From positions 496,001 to 560,000 of the forward strand of contig NZ_SZUA01000003.1 of the NCBI RefSeq assembly GCF_005239095.1: a stretch of DNA of 64,000 nucleotides, given 5' to 3'. The notes beneath the pieces were generated by a model. The model was not told the origin of the DNA and ran no database searches. It saw only the letters and a list, made by a program, of their open reading frames with translations. This DNA is from Luteimonas gilva. Its GTDB lineage: Bacteria > Pseudomonadota > Gammaproteobacteria > Xanthomonadales > Xanthomonadaceae. Shown piece after piece: positions 33,571-40,805 of this stretch; the stretch's first letter is position 1; each line of letters begins with the position of its first letter. The translations under genes were made by a program, and so were the position numbers.

Positions 33571-34362
33571 GTGGTCAAGCCACTGCCGCGCCTGAAGCTG
33601 CAAGGCTTCAACAACCTCACCAAAGCTCTGTCGTTCAACATCTACGACGTGTGCTACGCCGTGTCCGAAGAGGAGCGCCAGCGCTACATCGAGTACATCG
33701 ACGAGGAATACAACGCCGACAGGCTCACCCAGATCCTGACGGACGTAGCCGACATCATCGGCGCCAACATCCTCAACATCGCCCGCCAGGACTACGATCC
33801 GCAGGGCGCGTCGGTGACGATCCTGATCAGCGAGCAGCCGGTGATCGAGAAGTCGGCTGCCAAGGGCGTGATCTCCGACGCGGTGGTCGCGCACCTGGAC
33901 AAGAGCCACATCACCGTCCACACCTATCCGGAAACGCACCCGCAGCACGGCATCGCCACCTTCCGCGCCGACATCGACGTGGCCACCTGCGGCGTGATCT
34001 CGCCGCTGAAGGCCTTGAACTACCTGATCGAAAGCCTGGAATCGGACATCGTGGTGATGGACTACCGGGTCCGCGGCTTCACCCGCGACATCAAGGGCAA
34101 GAAGCACTACATCGACCACAAGATCAATTCGATCCAGGATTTCCTGGCCAAGAACATCAAGTCGCGCTACGAGATGCTGGACGTCAACGTCTATCAGGAA
34201 AACATCTTCCACACCAAGATGCACCTGAAGGACTTCGACCTGGACCAGTATCTGTTCGAGGAAAAGGCCAAGAACCTGTCGTTCAAGGACCGGATGAAGA
34301 TCGAGTCGCTGCTCAAGCGCGAGATCGAAGAGCTGTTCCACGGACGCAATCTGGTCGAATGA
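33571..34362 (+). CDS. speD: S-adenosylmethionine decarboxylase proenzyme
   Basis: A 263-aa pyruvoyl enzyme that decarboxylates SAM for spermidine synthesis. Self-cleavage should occur at Lys111-Ser112 in [13 protein letters not shown], with Ser112 becoming the pyruvoyl group, as in the E. coli class 1A enzyme. [20 protein letters not shown] contains the catalytic Cys. The GTG at 33571 follows GGGGGGACGA. Divergent from clp. The gene ends in a region that can form a long hairpin with the start of the coq7 downstream region. Confidence 0.96.
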   Translation: MVKPLPRLKLQGFNNLTKALSFNIYDVCYAVSEEERQRYIEYIDEEYNADRLTQILTDVADIIGANILNIARQDYDPQGASVTILISEQPVIEKSAAKGVISDAVVAHLDKSHITVHTYPETHPQHGIATFRADIDVATCGVISPLKALNYLIESLESDIVVMDYRVRGFTRDIKGKKHYIDHKINSIQDFLAKNIKSRYEMLDVNVYQENIFHTKMHLKDFDLDQYLFEEKAKNLSFKDRMKIESLLKREIEELFHGRNLVE

Positions 34363-34366
34363 CGGC

Positions 34367-34430
34367 CAGGAACCAGAAAAGACAGGAAACAGGAACGAGT
34401 AACAGCGTCGTCGCTAGTTTCTGGTTCCTG
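34367..34430. terminator. Convergent inverted repeat between speD and coq7
   Basis: CAGGAACCAGAAA (34367-34379) is exactly inverted at 34418-34430 (TTTCTGGTTCCTG), with further imperfect pairing inside. Lies between two convergent genes and may end both transcripts. Confidence 0.6.
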
Positions 34431-34444
34431 CTTCTGTCTAGTTC

Positions 34445-35089
34445 CTACAACCGATAGGCGACCGCCTTCATCAGCTTCGACGCGGCGGCCATGATCGCCG
34501 GCACCGGCTGCGGCAGGATGCGCGCGCCGGCCTGTTCGGCGTTGTCGGCGTGGCGGGCTTCGTCGGCCTTCATCGTGCGCAGGATCCGGCGGCTGCGCAG
34601 GTCGGCCTCCGGCAAAGTCTGCAGGTGCTCGTCCAGATGCGCTTCCACCTGGCGTTCGGTTTCGACCACGAAGCCCAGGTTCCAACCGTCGCCGCGCAGG
34701 CCGGCGGCGACGCCGATCGCATAGCTGCCGGCGTACCACAACGGGTTGAACAGGCTGGGGCGGCTGTCGAGTTCATGCAGGCGGTCGGCGCACCAGGCGA
34801 GGTGGTCGGTTTCCTCTTGCGCCGCTTCGAGAAGATGTGCGCGGGTCGCGGCATCGCGGGCGACCGCGGCCTGGCCGCTGTACAAGGCCTGGGCGCAGAT
34901 CTCGCCGACGTGATTGATCCGCATCAGGCCGGCGGCGTGGCGGCGTTCGGCCTCGTCCAGCTCGACCTCGGCGGTGTCGCCGGCCGGATTGGGGCGGGCG
35001 GCGGCCGGGGCGCCGAAGACGGTTTCCAGGGCGCGCTGGGATTCGCCGAGGAACAGGTCCAGAGGGGTTTGCAGGCGGATGGCGGTCAT
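34445..35089 (-). CDS. coq7: 3-demethoxyubiquinol 3-hydroxylase (COQ7)
   Basis: A 214-aa di-iron monooxygenase of ubiquinone synthesis (the COQ7/CLK-1 type used where UbiF is absent). Four-helix di-iron ligands are visible: [20 protein letters not shown] (E-x-x-H type), [20 protein letters not shown] and [13 protein letters not shown]. The open frame runs 86 codons further upstream, but that part encodes repeat sequence, so I chose the ATG at 35089 ([13 protein letters not shown]). Membrane-associated through hydrophobic surface helices in family members. Confidence 0.93.
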   Translation of the reverse strand: MTAIRLQTPLDLFLGESQRALETVFGAPAAARPNPAGDTAEVELDEAERRHAAGLMRINHVGEICAQALYSGQAAVARDAATRAHLLEAAQEETDHLAWCADRLHELDSRPSLFNPLWYAGSYAIGVAAGLRGDGWNLGFVVETERQVEAHLDEHLQTLPEADLRSRRILRTMKADEARHADNAEQAGARILPQPVPAIMAAASKLMKAVAYRL

Positions 35090-35135
35090 GGCGCCTATGT
35101 TCCCGCCGATGGGTTCTGAGCGCCAGCGGCGAGCT

Positions 35136-35291
35136 TTTTCCTCCCCCACGTGGGGGAGGATGCCCCGAAGGGCAGGAGAGGGCGAAGCGGAGCGAGCGTG
35201 CTTTTGATCTTGCTGGGGGGCTGCGCCAAACGCCGAACCCTCTCCCTGGCCCTTCGGGCCTATCCCTCCCGCAAGGGGAGAGGGTGAAGCC
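35136..35291. repeat. Compound CTCTCCC/GGGAGAGG repeat block
   Basis: Two halves: CCTCCCCCACGTGGGGGAGG (35140-35159) with GGGCAGGAGAGGGC, and CCGAACCCTCTCCC ... CCGCAAGGGGAGAGGGTG (35232-35285), in inverted relation. A run of unrelated bases lies between them. It sits in the 331-base gap before rplM; the rplM promoter must be in its right part or after it. Confidence 0.78.
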
Positions 35292-35420
35292 GGCTTGCGA
35301 CGCCAGGCCCGGCCGGCTATCATTCCGTTTCTTTGTCGCTCCGACACCCCAACGCGTGGCGAAATTCCGCGGCCCCGGCCCGGAACCAGCCCGACTAGGT
35401 ACCGCTACCAGAGCCCTGTC

Positions 35421-35849
35421 ATGAAGACTTTCACCGCTAAAAACGAGACCGTGCAGCGCGACTGGTACATCGTCGACGCCTCCGGCAAGACCCTCGGCCG
35501 ACTCTGCTCCGAATTGGCCCGCCGCCTGCGCGGCAAGCACAAGCCGGTCTACACCCCGCACGTCGACACCGGCGATTACATCGTCGTGATCAATGCCGAG
35601 AAGATCCACGTCACCGGCAACAAGCTGGCCGACAAGCAGTACCACCGCTTCACCGGCTACATCGGCAACCTCAAGACCGAGACCCTGGCGCAGGCGCTGG
35701 AACGCCATCCCGAACGCGTGATCGAGATCGGCGTGAAGGGCATGCTGCCGAAGAATCCGCTCGGCCGCGCCATGTACCGCAAGCTCAAGGTCTACAAGGG
35801 TTCCGAACACCCGCACGCCGCCCAGCAGCCGCAAGTCCTGGATATTTAA
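35421..35849 (+). CDS. rplM: 50S ribosomal protein L13
   Basis: A 142-aa ribosomal protein. Clear L13 segments: [60 protein letters not shown] and [20 protein letters not shown]. The ATG at 35421 matches the usual start ([16 protein letters not shown]). Followed 3 bases later by rpsI, the standard rplM-rpsI pair. An upstream extension in the same frame overlaps the repeat and is not coding. Confidence 0.98.
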   Translation: MKTFTAKNETVQRDWYIVDASGKTLGRLCSELARRLRGKHKPVYTPHVDTGDYIVVINAEKIHVTGNKLADKQYHRFTGYIGNLKTETLAQALERHPERVIEIGVKGMLPKNPLGRAMYRKLKVYKGSEHPHAAQQPQVLDI

Positions 35850-35852
35850 CTC

Positions 35853-36245
35853 ATGGCCATCTCTCAGAACTACGGCACCGGCCGTCGCAAGTCCTCCACC
35901 GCCCGCGTGTTCCTGCGCAAGGGCAGCGGCAACATCACCGTCAACGACCGTCCGCTGGACGAGTTCTTCGGCCGCGAAACCGCGCGCATGATCGTGCGCC
36001 AGCCGCTGGAGCTCACCCAGACCACCGACAAGTTCGACATCGTCGTGACGGCCGCCGGCGGCGGCACCACCGGCCAGGCCGGCGCCATCCGCCTGGGCAT
36101 CGCCCGCGCCCTGGTCGAATACGACGAGTCGTTGAAGACGTCGCTGCGCAAGGCCGGTTTCATGACCCGCGATGCGCGCGAAGTCGAGCGCAAGAAGGTC
36201 GGCCTGCACAAAGCCCGCCGCGCCACTCAGTTCTCCAAGCGTTAA
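35853..36245 (+). CDS. rpsI: 30S ribosomal protein S9
   Basis: A 130-aa ribosomal protein with the S9 landmarks [59 protein letters not shown] and the C-terminal [19 protein letters not shown], whose last Arg reaches the P-site tRNA. Two bases separate it from rplM. A perfect 10-bp hairpin follows 7 bases after the stop. Confidence 0.98.
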   Translation: MAISQNYGTGRRKSSTARVFLRKGSGNITVNDRPLDEFFGRETARMIVRQPLELTQTTDKFDIVVTAAGGGTTGQAGAIRLGIARALVEYDESLKTSLRKAGFMTRDAREVERKKVGLHKARRATQFSKR

Positions 36246-36252
36246 TGGGTAT

Positions 36253-36276
36253 GCGCCGGAATCGATATTCCGGCGC
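36253..36276 (+). terminator. Hairpin after rpsI
   Basis: GCGCCGGAAT/ATTCCGGCGC, perfect 10-bp stem with loop CGAT. It is followed directly by TACAAT (36277-36282), which could be the -10 of the tRNA promoter. Confidence 0.6.
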
Positions 36277-36290
36277 TACAATCGAAACAT

Positions 36291-36365
36291 AGCCCCGTCG
36301 CCAAGCGGTAAGGCACCTGACTCTGACTCAGGCATTCGGTGGTTCGAATCCATCCGGGGCTGCCA
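36291..36365 (+). tRNA. tRNA-Gln (anticodon CUG)
   Basis: 75 nt including an encoded CCA. Acceptor AGCCCCG/CGGGGCT, D arm GCC/GGC with AAGCGGTAA loop, anticodon arm CCTGA-CTCTGAC-TCAGG (anticodon CTG at 36323-36325), T arm GGTGG-TTCGAAT-CCATC. The first acceptor pair is A1-U72, unlike the U1-A72 of E. coli glutamine tRNA. Confidence 0.96.
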
Positions 36366-36391
36366 TACGCAGCCGTCACATTGGCTCCATC

Positions 36392-36421
36392 GAAAGCCCG
36401 CCTCGCGCGGGCTTTCTTTTT
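36392..36421 (+). terminator. Rho-independent terminator after tRNA-Gln
   Basis: GAAAGCCCGC-CTC-GCGCGGGCTTTC followed by TTTTT. Strong GC stem plus T-run. Confidence 0.85.
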
Positions 36422-36637
36422 GCGCGTCGTCACGGATCTTCTCGCTGCGTCACGGCGGCGGCCGATGCCCTGTGCTAGGTTTTCTTCGCCGCGCATGCAG
36501 CGCGGCCTCTGTCCGGCCAAGACGCGATGCGATTGCCACTGCGACCGAACTTCGGATCGGTCGAAGCGTCCGCCGGCACCGCCATCGATGGGACCTTCGC
36601 AAGGATCGTCCCCCACCATTGATTCGGAGGGAATCGG

Positions 36638-36868
36638 ATGAAAATGAATGTGTGCTTGAGCGCGGGCGTAGTCGTTTCCGCCTTGGTGATGACGTTCGGC
36701 GTGGCCGGCAACGCCTCCGCGGGCGCCGGAACCACGTTCTGCGGTTATCAAGAAGTCGGCGGCGCGCAGGTTTGGGAAAGGCGTTACGTCGGCAATCGGC
36801 AATGCCCGGCCAGCGACGTCAAGAACGGCGTGGAAGGCACGCTGGTCTATTCGGAATACATCGCCTGA
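36638..36868 (+). CDS. Small secreted protein, unknown function
   Basis: A 76-aa protein. A signal peptide (VVVSALVMTFGVAGNASAGA) would be cut near residue 29, leaving about 47 residues with two Cys in TTFCGYQEVGG and GNRQCPASD. Both Cys could form one disulfide. The mature part has many aromatic residues (Tyr, Trp). It has a strong ribosome site (GGAGG, 36626-36630) and a strong terminator 35 bases after the stop, so it looks like a stand-alone transcription unit. No family recognised with certainty. Confidence 0.75.
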   Translation: MKMNVCLSAGVVVSALVMTFGVAGNASAGAGTTFCGYQEVGGAQVWERRYVGNRQCPASDVKNGVEGTLVYSEYIA

Positions 36869-36903
36869 CGAAGGGCGGGCAGCTGCCGTTCCGATGCGCT
36901 ATC

Positions 36904-36935
36904 GCGAAGGGCCCGAACGGGCCCTTCGCTTTTTT
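36904..36935 (+). terminator. Rho-independent terminator after the small secreted gene
   Basis: GCGAAGGGCCCG/CGGGCCCTTCGC stem with a 2-base loop, followed by TTTTTT. Confidence 0.9.
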
Positions 36936-37022
36936 GCGCGCGCCGTCGAGCGCAGATTTGCTGGGATAATGCCGCTCGCCTCGCCGCGCAGCGGCCCGGG
37001 CTCAGAGAGGCAAGTCGCCGCC

Positions 37023-37760
37023 ATGGTCGCCGTATTCTCCGCTCCGTTCACGCCCGTCCAATCCGTCTTGCCGGCCTTGCGCGAGCGCGGCTACGCGGTG
37101 CTCACGCCTGCGAGCGTCGCCGAACTCTGCGGCGGATCCTCGGCGGCGTTCGACGCGCTGGCGCCCAGTTGGAACGACCTGGCGCTGGACAATTACCTGC
37201 GCGACGGCGGCAACTACCGTCGCCGCCGCCATTCCTGTTTCGTCGTCGACGCCGCCGGCATCGAACAGGCGCCGCACCGCGCGCATTGGCAATCGGAGGA
37301 ATACAACGCGTTGCACGGCGGCATGCGCCGCTGGTTCGAGTCGATCCGCGCGGAGACGATCGCGCAACCGGCTTGGCCGAGGTTGTTGCGCGCCCTGGCC
37401 GCCGAATTCACCGCGCTGAGCGGCGTCGAGCGCTGGTTCGTCGAAGCGCACCAGTTCCGCATCGACACCAGCGACGGCATCGGCCGGCCCACGCCCGAGG
37501 GCGCGCACCGCGACGGCGTCGATTACGTCGCCGTGGTCCTGGTCGGGCGGCACGGCATCAAGGGCGGCGAAACGCGGGTGTTCGAAGCGGCGGGACCGGA
37601 CGGCCAGCGCTTCACCTTGCTGGAGCCGTGGTCGATGCTGCTGCTCGACGACGCGCGGGTGATCCACGAATCCACGCCGATCCAACCGTTGGACGGGCAG
37701 GGCCATCGCGACACGCTGGTGCTCACCTACCGGCGCGGCGCCTTCCAAGGCGACGATTGA
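37023..37760 (+). CDS. 2OG-Fe dioxygenase family protein
   Basis: A 245-aa member of the 2OG-Fe dioxygenase (PF10014-like) family, whose members hydroxylate free amino acids in other bacteria. Iron ligands: His and Asp in EGAHRDGVDYVAVVLVGR (H-x-D, about residues 161-163) and the distal His in DDARVIHESTPI, with Arg in LTYRRG for 2-oxoglutarate. The ATG at 37023 was chosen over the longer frame because the protein then begins MVAVFSAPF and matches the usual length. The specific amino acid substrate is unknown. A GTAG repeat begins 2 bases after the stop. Confidence 0.85.
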   Translation: MVAVFSAPFTPVQSVLPALRERGYAVLTPASVAELCGGSSAAFDALAPSWNDLALDNYLRDGGNYRRRRHSCFVVDAAGIEQAPHRAHWQSEEYNALHGGMRRWFESIRAETIAQPAWPRLLRALAAEFTALSGVERWFVEAHQFRIDTSDGIGRPTPEGAHRDGVDYVAVVLVGRHGIKGGETRVFEAAGPDGQRFTLLEPWSMLLLDDARVIHESTPIQPLDGQGHRDTLVLTYRRGAFQGDD

Positions 37761-37761
37761 C

Positions 37762-37838
37762 GTAGCCCGGGTAAGGCCGAAGGCCGCACCCGGGACACGA
37801 CGCAACCCGAGTGCGGCCTTCGGCCTTACCCGGGCTAC
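37762..37838. repeat. GTAG repeat, CCCGGGTAAG-family (copy 3)
   Basis: Inverted arms GTAGCCCGGGTAAGGCCGAA and TTCGGCCTTACCCGGGCTAC with a related centre. The right arm gives the minus-strand acyltransferase its stop codon (TAG, 37835-37837), so the repeat touches both neighbouring genes. Confidence 0.87.
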
Positions 37839-38749
37839 GAATACACCGAAGGCTGGCCGTCGGGCTGGCGTTTGAAGCGCCGGTGGATCCACAAATACTG
37901 CGACGGCGCTTCGCGCACCATGCGTTCGATCGCCGCATTCACCCGCGCGCTGTCGGCGACGGCGTCCGCGGTGGGGAAGTCGGGCAGCGGGTCGCCGACG
38001 CGCAGGATGTAGCGTCCGCCTTCGCGCCGATGGAAGAACGGCACCACCGCGCAGCCGGTCAGCCGCGCCAGTTGGTGGGTGGCGGTGATGGTGGAAGCGG
38101 GAATGCCGAAGAACGGCGCGAACACGGTGTCCTTGCCGCGCATGTCCTGGTCCGGCGCGTACCACAGGAACCCGCCGCGCTTGAGCAGCCGCACCACCGG
38201 CCGGATCTCGTCGTTGGTGTACATCGCGCTGGCGTAGCGCAGGCGGCCGCGCTTGACCGCCCACTCGAACACGGCGTTGCGGTGGCGGCGGTACATGCCG
38301 GCCAGCACTACGTGGTCGCAAAGCAGGCGGCCGCAGGTCTCCAAGGTCATGAAATGCCCGGAGATCAGCAGCACGCCGCGGCCCTGGGCCTGCAGCGCGA
38401 GCAGCTTGTCCAAGCCTTCGATGCTCGCCTCGCGCCGCATCGGCGCGATCGAGCCCCACCAGGCCCGGGCGAATTCGAACATGCCGATGCCCAGGTCCTC
38501 GAAGCTATGGCGCAGCAGGGTTTCGCGCTGGTCCTCGCTCAGCTCGGGCAGGCAAAGGGCGAGGTTGGTGCGCGCGGCTTCGCGCCGGTCCGGCACCAGG
38601 TGCCGCAGCGCGCGGCCGATCAAGCCGCCCAGCCAGCGCTGCAGCGCCCAAGGCAGGCGCGCGCCCAGCCACATGCCGGCCATGATCAGCCACATCGGCC
38701 AGTGGCGCGGCGAGAGCGGCGGCGGACCGGCGGGGGATTCGGAAGACAT
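37835..38749 (-). CDS. Lipid A biosynthesis acyltransferase (LpxL/HtrB-like)
   Basis: A 304-aa inner-membrane acyltransferase that adds a secondary acyl chain to lipid A precursors. The catalytic motif is GHFMTLE (His-x4-Glu), followed by YRRHRNAVFEWAVKRGR and FLWYAPDQDMRGKDTVFAPF. An N-terminal hydrophobic anchor (WPMWLIMAGMWLGARLPWAL) is present. The protein ends SVYS at a TAG supplied by the repeat at 37762-37838. It is divergent from waaA (38800) with 50 bases between, so the pair of LPS genes shares a promoter region. Confidence 0.92.
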   Translation of the reverse strand: MSSESPAGPPPLSPRHWPMWLIMAGMWLGARLPWALQRWLGGLIGRALRHLVPDRREAARTNLALCLPELSEDQRETLLRHSFEDLGIGMFEFARAWWGSIAPMRREASIEGLDKLLALQAQGRGVLLISGHFMTLETCGRLLCDHVVLAGMYRRHRNAVFEWAVKRGRLRYASAMYTNDEIRPVVRLLKRGGFLWYAPDQDMRGKDTVFAPFFGIPASTITATHQLARLTGCAVVPFFHRREGGRYILRVGDPLPDFPTADAVADSARVNAAIERMVREAPSQYLWIHRRFKRQPDGQPSVYS

Positions 38750-38799
38750 GCGCCGATTTTAGGCCAACAAGCCCGGCCGCTTCGCTATGCTGTGCGCGT

Positions 38800-40110
38800 A
38801 TGCGGGGCGACCCTATCGAACGAATCCTACGCGCCCTGTACTCGGCGACCTTGTACTTGTTGGCGCCGGTCACGCTGTATCACCTGATCTGGCGCGGTTT
38901 CCGCCATCGCGAATACTTCCAGCGCTGGAACGAGCGCTACGCGGCGTATTCCGAAAAACCCGACGGCACGATGGTCTGGCTGCACGCCGTGTCGGTGGGC
39001 GAAGTCAACGCGGCCGCGCCGCTGGTCGATGCGCTGCGCCGGGCGCGCCCGGACTTGAAGCTGGTGGTGACCACGATCACGCCCACCGGTTCGGCGCGTG
39101 CGCGTTCGCTGTGGTTGGACGCGGTCGAGCACGTGTACCTGCCCTACGATCTGCCCGGCGCGGTGGGCCGCTTCCTCGACCATTTCCGGCCGCGGATCGC
39201 GCTGATCCTGGAAACCGAGCTGTGGCCGAACCTGCTGTTCGGCTGCCGCGACCGCGATATCCCGTCGTACGTGCTCAATGCGCGCTTGTCGGAGCGCTCG
39301 TTGCGCGGCTATCGCGTGCTGGCGCCGCTGATCGGACGCGCGTTGCGCAGCGTCACCCGGGTGGCGGCGCAATCGGCCGCGGACGGCGAACGCTTCGTCG
39401 CCTTGGGTGCGCAACGCGAGCGGGTGGTGGTCACCGGCAATCTGAAATACGACATCGCAGTGCCGGCGGACGTGTCGGGCTTCCTGGCCGAGTTCCAGGC
39501 CAGCCTGGGCGCGCCGCGTCCGGTCTGGATCGCAGCCAGCACCCACGACGGCGAGGAAGCCGCGGTGATCGCCGCGCATCGCTGCTTGCGCAAACGCTGG
39601 CCGGATTTGCTGCTGCTGTGGGCGCCGCGGCACCCGGAGCGGTTCCGGCCGGTGGCCGATCTGGCGCGCGGCGAAGGGCTGCCGGTCGCTTTGCGCAGCC
39701 AGCAACGTTGGCCGCAGGCGAAGGACGCGGTGTTCGTGGTCGATACGCTGGGCGAATTGACCAAGTTCTACGGTTGCGCCGACGTGGCTTTCGTCGGCGG
39801 CAGCCTGCAGCCGATCGGCGGGCACAACCTGCTCGAACCGGCGGCGCTGGGCAAGGCCATCGTCACCGGGCCGCATCTGCACAATTTCGCCGAAATCGCT
39901 GCGAAGCTGGAGCAGGCCGGCGCGTTGCGCATCGTCGCCGGAACTGAAGCGCTGGCGTCGGCGATCGAAACGCTGCTCGCCGATCCAGCGGCGCGCACGG
40001 CGATGGGCGATGCGGGCTTGGCGCTGGTCGCGCAAGGGCGCGGCGCGTTGGCGCGGACGATGGCTTTGATCGAGCCGCAGTTGCCGGCGGCGGTTTCAGT
40101 CGCCGAATAA
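38800..40110 (+). CDS. waaA: 3-deoxy-D-manno-octulosonic acid (Kdo) transferase
   Basis: A 436-aa glycosyltransferase that adds Kdo to lipid A at the inner membrane. N-terminal hydrophobic anchor (LYSATLYLLAPVTLYHLIWR), then WLHAVSVGEVNAAAPLVDAL, TTITPTGSARA, LILETELWPNLL, LSERSLRGYR and the donor-site region FVGGSLQPIGGHNLLEPAAL. The ATG at 38800 is in the usual position. It is divergent from the LpxL-type gene, matching linked roles in lipopolysaccharide assembly. Confidence 0.96.
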   Translation: MRGDPIERILRALYSATLYLLAPVTLYHLIWRGFRHREYFQRWNERYAAYSEKPDGTMVWLHAVSVGEVNAAAPLVDALRRARPDLKLVVTTITPTGSARARSLWLDAVEHVYLPYDLPGAVGRFLDHFRPRIALILETELWPNLLFGCRDRDIPSYVLNARLSERSLRGYRVLAPLIGRALRSVTRVAAQSAADGERFVALGAQRERVVVTGNLKYDIAVPADVSGFLAEFQASLGAPRPVWIAASTHDGEEAAVIAAHRCLRKRWPDLLLLWAPRHPERFRPVADLARGEGLPVALRSQQRWPQAKDAVFVVDTLGELTKFYGCADVAFVGGSLQPIGGHNLLEPAALGKAIVTGPHLHNFAEIAAKLEQAGALRIVAGTEALASAIETLLADPAARTAMGDAGLALVAQGRGALARTMALIEPQLPAAVSVAE

Positions 40111-40248
40111 ACCTTCATCCCCCAACGACAGTCATCCCAACGAAACGAGCGAAGCGAGTTAACGGCGAAGCCGGCCCAAAGGGCGAGCGCGCAGCGCGAG
40201 TCAAGCTGGGATTCATTGCTCTTGCCATTGATCCTGCCGTTGTTTAAG

Positions 40249-40363
40249 CCGTCATTCCCGCGAAGGCGGGACTGCGGAGGCAGGATGCCGGAGCGAACAT
40301 CGGCGAAGCCGATGGCCCGAAGGACGCGCCGCAGGAGCGGAGCGTAATCCAGTGACTTTGCTT
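40249..40363. repeat. Long (about 115 bp) dispersed repeat, copy 1
   Basis: Starts GTCATTCCCGCGAAGGCGGG and continues through CAGGATGCCGGAGCG, ATGGCCCGAAGG and CGTAATCCAGTGACTTTGCT. A second copy of the same order at 58829-58943 lies inside the ilvA gene. It fills part of the 695-base gap between waaA and tolC. Confidence 0.8.
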
Positions 40364-40370
40364 ACTGCTC

Positions 40371-40398
40371 GTCATCCCGGCGTAAGCCGGGATCCAGG
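40371..40398. repeat. GTCATCCCGGC/GCCGGGATCC repeat
   Basis: Stem CATCCCGGC-GTAA-GCCGGGATCC. Directly follows the 115-base repeat, so the two families are stacked here. Confidence 0.75.
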
Positions 40399-40469
40399 GC
40401 ATCCGATGAACTGGTCGATGGCGATGCGACTCGTTACGTGGACAACAGCTTCCGGGCTTTCGCCCGGGT

Positions 40470-40509
40470 CACTTTCTTTACTGGCATAAAGAAGTAACCA
40501 AAGAAAGTG
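40470..40509. repeat. CACTTTCTTT/AAAGAAAGTG inverted repeat
   Basis: Perfect 10-base arms around a 20-base centre (ACTGGCATAAAG...). AT-rich, unlike the GC-rich repeats elsewhere here. Confidence 0.7.
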
Positions 40510-40516
40510 CCTAACT

Positions 40517-40768
40517 TCAACGGCGGTGCGTGGCGTCGTACTTCTCGATCCACTGGGCGTTGTAGCTGGACAGCACGCCGACTCTCGGTCTCGGTCCGTA
40601 GTTCGATGGCGGCCGTTCGTATTGGCATCGCTTCGCTGTTGAGTCGCTGGCGGGCCAGGAGTGGTAATTCGCAGCTTCGGAAAGCGCCGAGCGCTCGTCC
40701 GGATACTCGGCGTGACGATGGAAAATCGCCGCGCAAGAAAGGAAGCCCGGATTTCTCCGGGCTTCGAT
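40517..40768 (-). pseudogene. Protein-like open stretch with no start codon (possible gene remnant)
   Basis: On the minus strand, 83 codons are open from after a TAG (40769-40771) to a TGA (40517-40519). The translation (CAAIFHRHAEYPDERSALSE, then AANYHSWPASDSTAKRCQY and LSSYNAQWIEKYDATHRR) has a natural amino-acid mix, unlike most shadows here, but there is no ATG, GTG or TTG in frame. It could be a gene remnant, or chance. I do not recognise a family. Confidence 0.35.
40742..40765 (-). terminator. Hairpin downstream of tolC
   Basis: On the minus strand GAAGCCCGG-AGAAAT-CCGGGCTTC is followed by CTTTCTT. It lies 41 bases beyond the tolC stop. Confidence 0.7.
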
Positions 40769-40805
40769 CTAGTTCTTGCAATGTCCCGGGCGTGCCCGGG
40801 CGAGA

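Noticed and set aside
34445-35347. An N-terminally longer coq7 (300 aa)
   Set aside because: The extra 86 codons are encoded by the GGGAGAGG repeat block and have no family similarity; the ATG at 35089 gives the expected COQ7 length.
40434-40781. A 115-codon minus-strand frame ending FFGYFFMPVKKVTRAKARKL
   Set aside because: Its C-terminal part only reads through the CACTTTCTTT/AAAGAAAGTG inverted repeat, and the rest differs from the more protein-like frame in the same place. I treat it as a repeat read-through.
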